Assembly: GCF_003865135.1 (NCBI RefSeq)
Contig: NZ_BHZC01000001.1
Span: 3,906,001-3,970,000 of the forward strand
DNA length: 64,000 bases
Reading direction: 5' to 3'
From: Streptomyces chrestomyceticus JCM 4735
Lineage (GTDB): Bacteria; Actinomycetota; Actinomycetes; Streptomycetales; Streptomycetaceae
Position 1 is the stretch's first letter. Each line of letters starts with the position of its first letter. Under the pieces are notes generated by a model. It worked only from the letters and a program-made list of their open reading frames with translations, was not told the DNA's origin and searched no databases. Made by a program: the position numbers and the translations under genes. This document shows, in pieces, positions 54,050-61,459 of the stretch.

Positions 54050-55018
54050 ATGCCTGTCGCCCTGCCCAGCAAGTTGGAGCCTGCTTTGTCGTCCCCTTCC
54101 CTCATTCCGCTGTCGTCCACCACGTGGGCGTGGATGCACAACAGCACCGCCTGGGGCTACAGCAACTGCGGGCTCGTCGCCTCTGATGGGCAAGCCCTGC
54201 TGGTGGACACCCAGTTCACGTTGGCCGGCATGCGTCTGCTGTTGGACGCAGTCGAGGCGGCCGTGCCCGGAGCGGAGATCACTACTGTGGTGAATTCGCA
54301 CCAGAACGGGGACCACACGTGGGGCAACCAGCTCCTGCCGGACGCCGAGATCATCACGTCGGCTGCGTCGGCCGAGCATGTGTGCAAGGAGATCAGCCCG
54401 GAGCAGATGATGCTGCTCGGCCGGGCGGCTCCGACGTCTGCGGTCACCGCGTACGCCGCTGAGCACATCGGCGGGTTCGACTTCAGCGGGATCACCGTGA
54501 CTGGTGCGACGCGTACGTTCACCGGCACGCTGGAGCTGGAGGTTGGCGGGGCGGCGGTCGAACTCATCGATCTCGGCCCCGCACACAGTGAGGGTGACGT
54601 GGCCGTGCATGTCCCCGAGGATGAAGTGGTCTTTACCGGCGATACGTTGTTCATCGGTGCCCACATGATTGTGTGGTCCGATTCCCTCAGCGCGTGCATC
54701 GAGGTTTGCGATCGGCTACTGAGTACGGGCGCCACAACGTTCGTACCGGGTCACGGTGAAATCACCGGCCGGGCAGGCGTGGTCACCTTTCGCGACGGCC
54801 TCGCCCGTGTCCACGAAGACGCCACTTCCTACGCTTCGAGTGGCGTCGAGTTGTCCGACGCGGCCCGCCTGATCAAGGGGGCTCACGCCGGCGTTCTCGC
54901 GCATCCTGAGCGGCTTTTTACTGCTGTTGCCGCTGCGTATAAGGAAGCGGGCGTAGAAGGTGCCCCTTCCACGACGATGGGGCTCGTTGAGGGAATGGCT
55001 CAGCTAGCGAGGGAGTAG
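54050..55018 (+). CDS. MBL-fold metallo-hydrolase
   Basis: Protein of 322 residues. VNSHQNGDHTWGN is the metal motif with the second His replaced by Asn, as seen in some MBL subgroups; DLGPAHSEGDVAVHVPEDEVVFTGDTLF supplies the His and bridging Asp, and VPGHGEI the last His. The reaction is unknown; glyoxalase II-like, lactonase or beta-lactamase-like activity are possible. Its end overlaps the converging XRE gene by 19 bases. Confidence 0.82.
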   Translation: MPVALPSKLEPALSSPSLIPLSSTTWAWMHNSTAWGYSNCGLVASDGQALLVDTQFTLAGMRLLLDAVEAAVPGAEITTVVNSHQNGDHTWGNQLLPDAEIITSAASAEHVCKEISPEQMMLLGRAAPTSAVTAYAAEHIGGFDFSGITVTGATRTFTGTLELEVGGAAVELIDLGPAHSEGDVAVHVPEDEVVFTGDTLFIGAHMIVWSDSLSACIEVCDRLLSTGATTFVPGHGEITGRAGVVTFRDGLARVHEDATSYASSGVELSDAARLIKGAHAGVLAHPERLFTAVAAAYKEAGVEGAPSTTMGLVEGMAQLARE

Positions 55019-55800
55019 TCGGGCGACATGATGAACATCATGCGCTGGCTACGGTCGCTGAGCGGTGCGTAGCAGCGGAAGATCACCTCGAATTCTTCTT
55101 CACCGCGGTTCGGTAGGTACATCCAACGCCGGTGGCCGTCTGGGTGGGTGACGCTCGTGAGGTCGTCAGTAAGGAGCCGGGCTGCGACCTTGTCGCGCTT
55201 CTTGATGTCGGCTACGACTTCGGCGAGCCTGCGGTTCTCCGGCTGGGACTCATGTACGAGGCGGAGTTGGGACGCCATGGGCTTGGCCCAGGACTCTTCC
55301 CAGTCGATCAGCTGCAGCCGGGCTTCGGGGTAGGTCAGGCACCAGGTCATGATGTTGATGCCGTACTTGACCCAGGGCCAATTCTGGACGCACAGGTCGT
55401 TGTACTTGAGCATGTCCCACGACGCGTCAGATATGTACGCGGGCCAGGGCTGCCCCTGAATTACTGCGGTTGTCGAGGGGTCGATGACTGCGGCCGGGCG
55501 GTAGAGGGGCGGCGGCTCTTGCCCCTTTGCGTACACGAACAGGGTGTATCGCTTGGCTTCGTTGAGGTCGAGGATGCGCACGATGCGCTCCAGCCAATCC
55601 GTTTTCGGGTTCGCGATGCCGCCGGCTTCCAGGCGCCTGTACCAGCTCTCCGTCACACCAGTGAGCACTGCCATTTCGGCTTGTGTGAGGCCGGGCTTGT
55701 TTCGCGGCCCGAACTTGGCGGTGAAGCCGGGGACGAGGTTGGGGTCCATCTTGGCGCGCCACTCTCGGAGAAAATCGCCTACGCGGTGCCTATTGGACAT
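55000..55800 (-). CDS. XRE-family regulator with MmyB-like ligand domain
   Basis: Protein of 266 residues. An N-terminal Cro/C1-type helix-turn-helix (LTQAEMAVLTGVTESWYRRLEAGGIANP) and a C-terminal domain with ISDASWDMLKYNDLCVQNWP and RLVHESQPENRRLAEVVADI, which match the PAS-like MmyB ligand domain of streptomycete regulators. Such genes commonly control a neighbouring SDR or hydrolase; here both MBL (54.0 kb) and FabG-like (56.1 kb) genes flank it. ATG 55800. Confidence 0.87.
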   Translation of the reverse strand: MSNRHRVGDFLREWRAKMDPNLVPGFTAKFGPRNKPGLTQAEMAVLTGVTESWYRRLEAGGIANPKTDWLERIVRILDLNEAKRYTLFVYAKGQEPPPLYRPAAVIDPSTTAVIQGQPWPAYISDASWDMLKYNDLCVQNWPWVKYGINIMTWCLTYPEARLQLIDWEESWAKPMASQLRLVHESQPENRRLAEVVADIKKRDKVAARLLTDDLTSVTHPDGHRRWMYLPNRGEEEFEVIFRCYAPLSDRSQRMMFIMSPDYSLAS

Positions 55801-56144
55801 TGGGGCGCTACCCCTCCTTGACGGTAAAAGTATCGGAAAGACGCCGATGAACTTAACGCCCCCTTGACGCTCCTTCGCAAGTGCCTCCATGATCATCTTT
55901 TCACCCGCGACCCGCCCAAAATGGGACATTAATCGCCTTTCCCCCGCTTCAACAGTTTGTCAACTACCGCTACATTTCGTACCGGTCACCCTGAGTAGCC
56001 GGGAACGTTCAAAAGCGAGCGTTCCGTTTGTGCGAGGGTTGCTGCACCGCAGGAGGTCGTCCGGTCGCCGGGCACCGGCCCCGCGGGCGCTCTGTCACGG
56101 CAAACGGCAGAGCTGAGCACCAGAGCACCAACTGAGAGGTACCC
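55801..56144. promoter_or_regulatory. Divergent regulatory region, XRE gene and SDR gene
   Basis: No protein-coding frame. The inverted repeat GGAACG-N12-CGTTCC (56002-56025) lies about 120 bases before the SDR start and could be the XRE regulator's operator. The left half is AT-richer than average. Confidence 0.45.
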
Positions 56145-56849
56145 ATGAGCCGCAGCGTCTTCATCACCGGTGGTAACCGAGGCATCGGACTGGCGATCGC
56201 AGAGGCCATGGCCGCCAACGGTGACAGGGTCGCCGTCACCTACCGGTCGGGCGAACCGCCCGCTGGCGTCCTGGGCGTCAAGTGCGACATCACCGACCCG
56301 GAACAGGTCGAGGCGGCGTTCCGGCAAATCGAAGAGGCGCACGGCCCGGTCGAGGTGCTGGTGGCCAACGCGGGCATCACCCGCGACACCCTGCTGATGC
56401 GCATGTCCGAGGACGACTTCAGCGACGTCATCGGCACCAACCTCACCGCCGCCTACCGCCTGGCCAAGCGCGCCACCCGCGGCATGTTGCGCGCCCGCAA
56501 GGGCCGCATGATCTTCATCGGCTCGACCGTCGGCCTGCGCGGCGAAGCGGGCCAGGCGAACTACGCGGCAGCCAAGGCCGGACTGGTCGGATTTTCTCGC
56601 TCCATCGCACGTGAGCTGGGCTCGCGGGGAATCACGGCCAACGTGGTCACCCCGGGACTGACCGAGACGGACATGACCGCGGTACTGCCGCAAGAGATCA
56701 AGGACAGCATGATCAAGCAGATCCCCGCGGGCAGGGCCGCCCAGTCGGAGGAGATCGCCGCGGCGGTGCGCTTCCTTGCCAGCGATGAGGCGTCGTACAT
56801 CACCGGGGCCGTCATCCCGGTCGACGGCGGCGCCGGCATGGGCCACTGA
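56145..56849 (+). CDS. FabG-like 3-oxoacyl-ACP reductase (SDR)
   Basis: Classical SDR of 234 residues. ITGGNRGIGLAIAEAMAANG (NADPH site), NAGITRD, then the catalytic S...YAAAKAG (GSTVGLRGEAGQANYAAAKAG) and the terminal ITGAVIPVDGGAGMGH. Close to FabG of the fatty-acid pathway, but no fab genes are near; divergent from an MmyB-type regulator, a common pairing. ATG 56145. Confidence 0.85.
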   Translation: MSRSVFITGGNRGIGLAIAEAMAANGDRVAVTYRSGEPPAGVLGVKCDITDPEQVEAAFRQIEEAHGPVEVLVANAGITRDTLLMRMSEDDFSDVIGTNLTAAYRLAKRATRGMLRARKGRMIFIGSTVGLRGEAGQANYAAAKAGLVGFSRSIARELGSRGITANVVTPGLTETDMTAVLPQEIKDSMIKQIPAGRAAQSEEIAAAVRFLASDEASYITGAVIPVDGGAGMGH

Positions 56850-56986
56850 GCGGCAGCTCGGCCACATCAGCAGAGCAGCACCTACAGTCACCCGGCGCCG
56901 CGCTCGGGCTTGGTGATCGCGGACGGGGGTTGGGCGCGTCAAACGGAGGGGCAGGCGACAAGCGGCCTGACTTGGCGAGGAGTGAA

Positions 56987-57307
56987 GTGATCGATGAACA
57001 GCGCATCTTGGCGCTGTCGAAGCAGCCTCGGAGCGGTCGACCGGGCAGTGAAGAGCGGGGCCTTGCAGCGACTGCTCGTGTCCTGAGTTACCTGCACGGC
57101 GAGACGGACAGATTGGCGATGCCGATCCGCTGGAGCGCGGCCCTGTGTGTCACAGCTAGCCAGGTTGATTCGTCTATGCAGGTGAGAGAAGGCGATTCGG
57201 CCGAGGTGTGCGGCCAGTGCCCGATCGCCCGCGAGTGTTCTACCGCCCTGGCAGCGGGTGCGCCCGTTGAGGTGCGGCGGTGGCGTGAGCGCGTAGACGG
57301 GGGTTAG
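56987..57307 (+). CDS. Four-cysteine WhiB-like small protein
   Basis: Protein of about 106 residues from GTG 56987 (GAGGAG upstream). The C-terminal half has WSAALCVTASQ, a 16-residue gap, then EVCGQCPIARECSTAL: C...C-x2-C-x5-C, the iron-sulfur ligand spacing of Wbl proteins. The GVWGG motif and basic tail of true Wbl regulators are missing, so it may be a divergent element-encoded member or another Fe-S/zinc protein. The N-terminal 40 residues are unlike Wbl. Confidence 0.5.
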   Translation: MIDEQRILALSKQPRSGRPGSEERGLAATARVLSYLHGETDRLAMPIRWSAALCVTASQVDSSMQVREGDSAEVCGQCPIARECSTALAAGAPVEVRRWRERVDGG

Positions 57308-57339
57308 GCGCTCGCGTCCCGTGGCGCGGTAGAAGGGGA

Positions 57340-57377
57340 GCCCGTGGGGCGCCGGAAGAAACCGGCGCCTCACGGGC
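57340..57377. terminator. Strong hairpin terminator
   Basis: GCCCGTGGGGCGCCGG and CCGGCGCCTCACGGGC pair over 16 bp with one wobble; loop AAGAAA, followed by GCTTTGCTTT. It ends the WhiB-like transcript. Confidence 0.88.
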
Positions 57378-57454
57378 GCTTTGCTTTCCTCAAAGCGGCT
57401 GGGCTGGTGCGGTGTTGGCACAGGTCAGAGAACATCTGACTGCGGCTCCGCGAG

Positions 57455-57482
57455 TAGACACCCCCCTTTAACGTAGTAGAAT
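57455..57482 (+). promoter_or_regulatory. Promoter of the ParB-like gene (shared element type)
   Basis: TAGACA (57455-57460), 16 bases, TAGAAT (57477-57482). The same architecture recurs at 58854. Confidence 0.6.
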
Positions 57483-57532
57483 TTAGCTATTGGTTGAGGG
57501 AAGAACTCACCACCTACCTCTTGGAGAAACCC

Positions 57533-58471
57533 GTGCAGCGCGTCCTGAAGATGAGCCAGGTCCACCGCAATCCCCGCCAGCCCCGCGAGCACTTCGACGA
57601 GGCGGCCCTTCAGGAACTCGCCTCCTCTATCGACGAATACGGCCTCATGCAGGCCATCGAGGTCCGCCCCGACAACGAGCGCGGCGGATACGAGATCGTC
57701 GCCGGCGAGCGCCGGTGGCGCGCCCACCAGCTGCTCAAGCGCACCAAGATCCGCGCCACCATCACCAGCGAGAAGAGTGAACTCCGTCGCTTCAAGCGGT
57801 CGGTCAGCGAGAACGTGAACCGCGAGGACATGACTCCCCTGGAGGAGGCGCGAGCCTTCCAGCGCATCCTGGACGAGGAAGAAGGCGCCACCCCGGAGTC
57901 CGTCGCCGCCGACTTCAGCAAGACCACGGCGTACGTCAAGCTCCGCCTGGCCCTGCTGGATCTGCGCGAAGATGTCGCCAAACTCGTGGAGTCCAAGACC
58001 ATCGGCACCCAAGCAGCAGTGCAGATCGCAGCCCTGAGCCACGCCAACCAGGCCGCCGTACTCGCCAAGTTCAGCCGCGGCGAACTGGCCTCGGACAATG
58101 AGATCGTCCACTTTGCCTACGCCATGCGCCAGCAGCAGGAGCAGGCCGTACTGATGATCACCGAGGAGCTGACGGAGGAGCAGCGTACCGAGCGCGCGGC
58201 AGTGCAGAAGAAGACCCGTACGGCACTCGACAAGATCGAACAGGTCCGCGCGATGCTGGACGAGATCGGCGCCAGCGACCCGCTGAAGCTCGCGCAGGCC
58301 CTGGAGGGCGGCGTCGGGGCACGCCTGGAGCAGTTGGACCGCGTAGCGGAGTCCCTGACGAAGGCGCGCTTCCAGCTCAAGCAGGCCAAGGCGCACTCCG
58401 AGGCCAAGGAGTTGGTCCAGGTCAACCCGGAAGCCGTCGCGGAATCGGAGTCGGAGCCGGCAGCAGCCTGA
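57533..58471 (+). CDS. ParB/Spo0J-like partition or nucleoid protein
   Basis: Protein of 312 residues from GTG 57533 (TTGGAG seven bases upstream). The ParB/sulfiredoxin-like domain has VHRNPRQPREHFDEAALQEL, GLMQAIEVRPDNERGGYEIVAGERRWRAHQLL (the GERRWRA box), then NVNREDMTPLEEARAFQRIL and a central HTH. The C-terminal third is a long charged helix. No ParA partner lies nearby, so it may regulate element gene expression rather than segregation. Confidence 0.85.
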   Translation: MQRVLKMSQVHRNPRQPREHFDEAALQELASSIDEYGLMQAIEVRPDNERGGYEIVAGERRWRAHQLLKRTKIRATITSEKSELRRFKRSVSENVNREDMTPLEEARAFQRILDEEEGATPESVAADFSKTTAYVKLRLALLDLREDVAKLVESKTIGTQAAVQIAALSHANQAAVLAKFSRGELASDNEIVHFAYAMRQQQEQAVLMITEELTEEQRTERAAVQKKTRTALDKIEQVRAMLDEIGASDPLKLAQALEGGVGARLEQLDRVAESLTKARFQLKQAKAHSEAKELVQVNPEAVAESESEPAAA

Positions 58472-58479
58472 CGCGCAGA

Positions 58480-58502
58480 AGGCGGGGCCGCGAGCCCCGC
58501 CT
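58480..58502. terminator. Terminator after the ParB-like gene
   Basis: AGGCGGGG-ccgcgag-CCCCGCCT, a perfect 8-bp stem nine bases past the stop. Confidence 0.7.
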
Positions 58503-58541
58503 CGCCTCAGAAACCATTCCCGACCGCAAGGTGCCCCCTCC

Positions 58542-58775
58542 ATGTCCGCTCACGCCGAGCGCCCGCAGTGGCAGATGATGACCAAGTCCGACTTCGATGC
58601 CCGCCTCCCCAGCACGTGGACACTCGACATACCTACCGGACCGGCGCGTATCGCGGCGGTCCCCGACGCGTCCGGCACCCCCGCTCTTTTCGGAGAGGCC
58701 GCGCCTCCCTCGCGGGCCGGACACACACACTCCTGCGAACCGAAGGACACCCAGGGGCAGGAGCCTCTTTTCTGA
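58542..58775 (+). CDS. Small hypothetical protein
   Basis: Protein of 77 residues (HAERPQWQMMTKSDFDARLP, a Pro/Ala-rich middle, then HSCEPKDTQGQEPLF). It has AAGGTG upstream of ATG 58542 and follows the ParB terminator. No family recognised. Its coding potential is moderate. Confidence 0.5.
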   Translation: MSAHAERPQWQMMTKSDFDARLPSTWTLDIPTGPARIAAVPDASGTPALFGEAAPPSRAGHTHSCEPKDTQGQEPLF

Positions 58776-58853
58776 GTGGGCGCCACCTTCCGTGCCGCCT
58801 GCCGCGACCGCCCCGCCCGTTCCAGTGGGGTTGCGGCCGGCGGGAGAGCGTAC

Positions 58854-58881
58854 TGGACACTCCCACCAGGCATAGTAGAAC
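58854..58881 (+). promoter_or_regulatory. Second copy of the element promoter type
   Basis: TGGACA (58854-58859), 16 bases, TAGAAC (58876-58881), almost the same as the promoter at 57455 including the TAGTAGAA(C/T)TTA block. It drives the zinc-ribbon gene at 58921. Confidence 0.6.
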
Positions 58882-58920
58882 TTACTTACCGAAGAGACGT
58901 CAGACACCCGAAGGAACCCC

Positions 58921-59163
58921 ATGCTCGCCACATTCGCGACCGTCGACTGCTACAGCACCCTCGGGTTCACACCCGGCGAATGCGACGAGTGCGAGGGGCG
59001 CGCCGTCGTCACCTTCCACCGCGGGCCCCACGAGGAAATCCGCGAGTGCGAGCAGTGCCGAGGCACCGGAGTGCGGCACCCATGCCCCCACTGCTCCGAC
59101 GGCACCGACCCCGTCACCGAGGACACGTGCGAGACCTGCAACGGCTACGGCTCGCTTCATTAA
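58921..59163 (+). CDS. Small DnaJ-like zinc-ribbon protein
   Basis: Protein of 80 residues with four CxxC pairs: GECDECEGR, CEQCRGTG, CPHCSDG, CETCNGYG. These resemble the CxxCxGxG repeats of the DnaJ zinc domain, able to bind two zinc ions. No J domain. Such stand-alone ribbons are common in phages and plasmids. GAAGGAA precedes ATG 58921. Confidence 0.8.
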   Translation: MLATFATVDCYSTLGFTPGECDECEGRAVVTFHRGPHEEIRECEQCRGTGVRHPCPHCSDGTDPVTEDTCETCNGYGSLH

Positions 59164-59167
59164 CCTA

Positions 59168-59179
59168 AAATAGGCCGCT
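59168..59179 (+). promoter_or_regulatory. Motif AAATAGGCCGCT, first copy
   Basis: Twelve bases identical to 59683-59694, each copy lying upstream of a small-gene unit (here 20 bases before ATG 59200). Possibly an operator or promoter element. Confidence 0.45.
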
Positions 59180-59199
59180 ACTTTACGCAGGATGTAACC

Positions 59200-59475
59200 A
59201 TGCGAACTGGCGACGCACTCGCCCATCACTCCCTCACCACCGGACAGCGCACCAACGTCACCGCCAGCCCCGGCGGGATTCTGCACCTGAGCGCCACACT
59301 GGCCGATGGCGCGATCCAGCACTTCACTCGCAACCCACCAGGCGGCCCGGAAGACTGGCGGGCCGGCCTCCAGGAGGGCCAGCACGGCGCCTGCGCGTTC
59401 AACGAACCCGTCTCCGCCACATGGGGGCGCGGCTTGGACCTGATCGCCTCGCGCCACACAGGGGGCACGAAGTGA
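59200..59475 (+). CDS. Small hypothetical protein
   Basis: Protein of 91 residues (DALAHHSLTTGQRTNVTASPGG, GGPEDWRAGLQEGQHGACAFNEP). No family recognised. Its stop overlaps the next GTG as GTGA, so the pair is translationally coupled. Upstream GGATG is the likely ribosome site. Confidence 0.6.
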   Translation: MRTGDALAHHSLTTGQRTNVTASPGGILHLSATLADGAIQHFTRNPPGGPEDWRAGLQEGQHGACAFNEPVSATWGRGLDLIASRHTGGTK

Positions 59476-59672
59476 ACGACGTCCGCGCGGACTTCCGCAT
59501 ACGGGCCGGCGTAACCCCGGTCCGCTGGCAGTCGGGCACCCCGCGACCCTTCGGGTACGTGAACGGGCACGCCGAGGACCCCATCACCGGGGAGACGCTG
59601 GTCTTGGTGCGCTGGCCCGGCGCGTCGACGGACATCCCCCATCACCCGGACGATCTCGCCCTTCTCGACTGA
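59472..59672 (+). CDS. Small hypothetical protein, coupled
   Basis: Protein of 66 residues from GTG 59472. VRWQSGTPRPFGYVNGHAED and TLVLVRWPGASTDIPHHPDDL suggest a small beta-barrel (SH3- or Tudor-like), as in short nucleic-acid-associated proteins. Function unknown. Confidence 0.6.
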   Translation: MNDVRADFRIRAGVTPVRWQSGTPRPFGYVNGHAEDPITGETLVLVRWPGASTDIPHHPDDLALLD

Positions 59673-59682
59673 CCACAGGCTC

Positions 59683-59694
59683 AAATAGGCCGCT
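59683..59694 (+). promoter_or_regulatory. Motif AAATAGGCCGCT, second copy
   Basis: Identical to 59168-59179. Followed by TTAGAT (59709-59714), a possible -10, and a structured leader before ATG 59883. Confidence 0.45.
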
Positions 59695-59801
59695 GCCTTT
59701 GGTCATGTTAGATTCGTGATCGTTGTCAGGCCCGAGGCACGGCCCGCACAACAACCCGACCTCCGGACGGGCAGCGCCCCCCCGCGCCCAGCCCGCCCGG
59801 A

Positions 59802-59865
59802 TGGCCCGTCCGATACGGGCCACCCCTCCGGCCGGGGCCCGCTCCTCCGACAGCGGGCCCCGGCC
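59802..59865 (+). promoter_or_regulatory. Two consecutive hairpins in the leader of the gene at 59883
   Basis: TGGCCCGT-ccgat-ACGGGCCA (59802-59822) and GGCCGGGGCCCGCT-N8-AGCGGGCCCCGGCC (59830-59865, perfect 14-bp stem). They end 17 bases before the ATG. They could attenuate transcription or protect the message; no U-run follows. Confidence 0.55.
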
Positions 59866-59882
59866 CATCCACGGAGAACCAG

Positions 59883-60140
59883 ATGCCTGCCGATACCACC
59901 ACCTACGATTCAGACCTGTATGAGGCACTGATCGCCGAGCGATACGGCCGCCCCATGAGCGAGATCCTTCAAGAACACCACCGGGCGCCCCTGCCCGAAC
60001 TCCTCAAGGAACGCCACCGCCGCCCCGCGCCGACAGCAGCGAACCGTCCGCTGCACAGCCCGACGCCGGACCCGGACGCAGCCCGGCACCGAGCCGACCT
60101 CGAAGCGGCCATCGCCCAGCGAGGGACGAAAGCGGCGTGA
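59883..60140 (+). CDS. Small hypothetical protein
   Basis: Protein of 85 residues, helical and charged (SDLYEALIAERYGRPMSEIL, then LPELLKERHRR, and a C-terminal ARHRADLEAAIAQRG). GGAGAACC precedes ATG 59883. Coupled to the next gene by a four-base overlap. No family recognised. Confidence 0.65.
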   Translation: MPADTTTYDSDLYEALIAERYGRPMSEILQEHHRAPLPELLKERHRRPAPTAANRPLHSPTPDPDAARHRADLEAAIAQRGTKAA

Positions 60141-60478
60141 GCGTCACCGAAGAGCAGTTCCGTCGGCACGTCCGCCAGCTCGCAGCCGCACGCGGCTGGA
60201 CGCTGGCGTACCACACGCACAACAGCCGCCGCTCCGACGCGGGATGGCCCGACGAGGTCTACGGACATCCCCAGACACGGCGGACATTGTTCGTCGAGCT
60301 CAAGACGGACACCGGCCGCATCCGGCCAGCCCAGCGTGAATGGCTCACCCACCTCGCAGCCAGCGGTCTCGAAACCGCGCTGTGGCGCCCCAGGGACCTC
60401 AGTCTCATCGTCGCCACCCTCGCCCCCACCGGGCCCCGAGCCCAACTACCCGAATCATGGACAAGGAACACACAGTGA
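60137..60478 (+). CDS. VRR-NUC-type nuclease
   Basis: Protein of 113 residues. SRRSDAGWPDEVYG (catalytic Asp), TLFVELKTDTGRIRPAQREWL (ExK and Gln) and AASGLETALWRPRDL form a compact VRR-NUC PD-(D/E)XK nuclease. Stand-alone members occur in phages and mobile elements, with proposed roles in replication or resolution. GTG 60137 overlaps the previous stop (GTGA). Confidence 0.85.
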   Translation: MSVTEEQFRRHVRQLAAARGWTLAYHTHNSRRSDAGWPDEVYGHPQTRRTLFVELKTDTGRIRPAQREWLTHLAASGLETALWRPRDLSLIVATLAPTGPRAQLPESWTRNTQ

Positions 60479-60588
60479 CAGCCACCGACCCCACCACGGA
60501 CACCACGGCGGCACCCGGCACCTGGTGCGACAGCTGTGACAGCTACTTCAACCTGATCACCAACACCTGCCGCTGCAACAATCGCTGA
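60475..60588 (+). CDS. 37-residue cysteine-knuckle microprotein
   Basis: GTG 60475 overlaps the VRR-NUC stop as GTGA. The protein holds WCDSCDSYFN and a final TCRCNN, that is CxxC plus CxC, enough for one zinc site. Coupling to two genes supports that it is expressed. Confidence 0.6.
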   Translation: MTATDPTTDTTAAPGTWCDSCDSYFNLITNTCRCNNR

Positions 60589-60605
60589 CCACCAAGGCGC
60601 GCTCC

Positions 60606-60803
60606 ATGGCTGACACCACCTGCATCACCCCCGGCCAGCAGGCCCCGCCCGACCTCGGCGCAGCTCTGGCTGAGATCGCCATGCTCGCCAACGAGCTGTG
60701 CGAGCACCTAGCTGACGGCCAATGGCGCGTAGCCGACCGCATCCGGCACCTCGCCGAGACCGTCACCTCACCTACCGACCACCCAGGGGAACGCAAATCC
60801 TGA
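60606..60803 (+). CDS. Small hypothetical protein
   Basis: Protein of 65 residues (PPDLGAALAEIAMLANELCEHL, then QWRVADRIRHLAETV), two amphipathic helices. Its stop shares a base with the next ATG (TGATG). No family recognised. Confidence 0.6.
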   Translation: MADTTCITPGQQAPPDLGAALAEIAMLANELCEHLADGQWRVADRIRHLAETVTSPTDHPGERKS

Positions 60804-61102
60804 TGCACGTACGGTTCGACACCCCGCCCATCCCCCACCGTAGCCAGGAGACCCACGAGACCGCGCAAGCCCTGCGAGGCCGCCCCGGCGACTGGGCCCA
60901 CATCGACACCCACGACACCATGAACCGGGCCTCCAACCAGGCGCACCGGGTGCGTACGGGCAAGCTCGCCGCCTTCCGGCCCGCAGGCGCCTTCGAGGCC
61001 AAGGCGCACGGCACCGAAGACGGAGGGGCCGAGGTCTGGGCCCGCTACGTCGGCCCGCGCACCAGCGGCCATTCACGACAGTTGCCCCATGCACCTGTAT
61101 GA
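60803..61102 (+). CDS. Small hypothetical protein, last of the small-gene train
   Basis: Protein of 99 residues (HVRFDTPPIPHRSQETHETAQAL, NRASNQAHRVRTGKLAAFRPAG, EVWARYVGP). Basic, no membrane segment. Coupled to the previous gene. A terminator follows. Confidence 0.6.
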   Translation: MHVRFDTPPIPHRSQETHETAQALRGRPGDWAHIDTHDTMNRASNQAHRVRTGKLAAFRPAGAFEAKAHGTEDGGAEVWARYVGPRTSGHSRQLPHAPV

Positions 61103-61119
61103 GATGTACGCTCGTTGGT

Positions 61120-61153
61120 GAGACCCCGCGGTATCCCCCGTCCGCGGGGTCTC
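61120..61153. terminator. Terminator closing the small-gene train
   Basis: GAGACCCCGCG and CGCGGGGTCTC, a perfect 11-bp stem with a 12-base loop, 17 bases past the last stop. Confidence 0.85.
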
Positions 61154-61230
61154 GCTGCGTCCGGGCGCTGTTCGCTTCGTCAGGTGCGCAGGCGGCAGCG
61201 ACCGGCCGGAGGCGGTAGCGGACGACGAAC

Positions 61231-61455
61231 TCAGCCCTCGGCACCGCCCCACTCTTCCGGCCCGCCGCCCCTCCACTCCACCAGCCGCGGGTCGTCCAGC
61301 GGGATCGCGTCGGCGTCCTCCGCTACTCCTGCACGCCGCAAGAACTCCTGCACGTCCCGCCTGTCGTGCGCCAGTCCAGCGATCTCTCCGCGTACGGTGA
61401 CGCGTCGGCCGCCAGTCGGCGACGGCGGATGCACGATGACAGGTGGTACGGACAT
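61231..61455 (-). CDS. Small hypothetical protein of the MurA/MurB-like operon
   Basis: Protein of 74 residues (VTVRGEIAGLAHDRRDVQEFLRRAG, then IPLDDPRLVEWRGG). It starts four bases after the MurB-like stop, so it belongs to that operon. Acidic, soluble, unrecognised. Confidence 0.6.
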   Translation of the reverse strand: MSVPPVIVHPPSPTGGRRVTVRGEIAGLAHDRRDVQEFLRRAGVAEDADAIPLDDPRLVEWRGGGPEEWGGAEG

Positions 61456-61459
61456 AACC

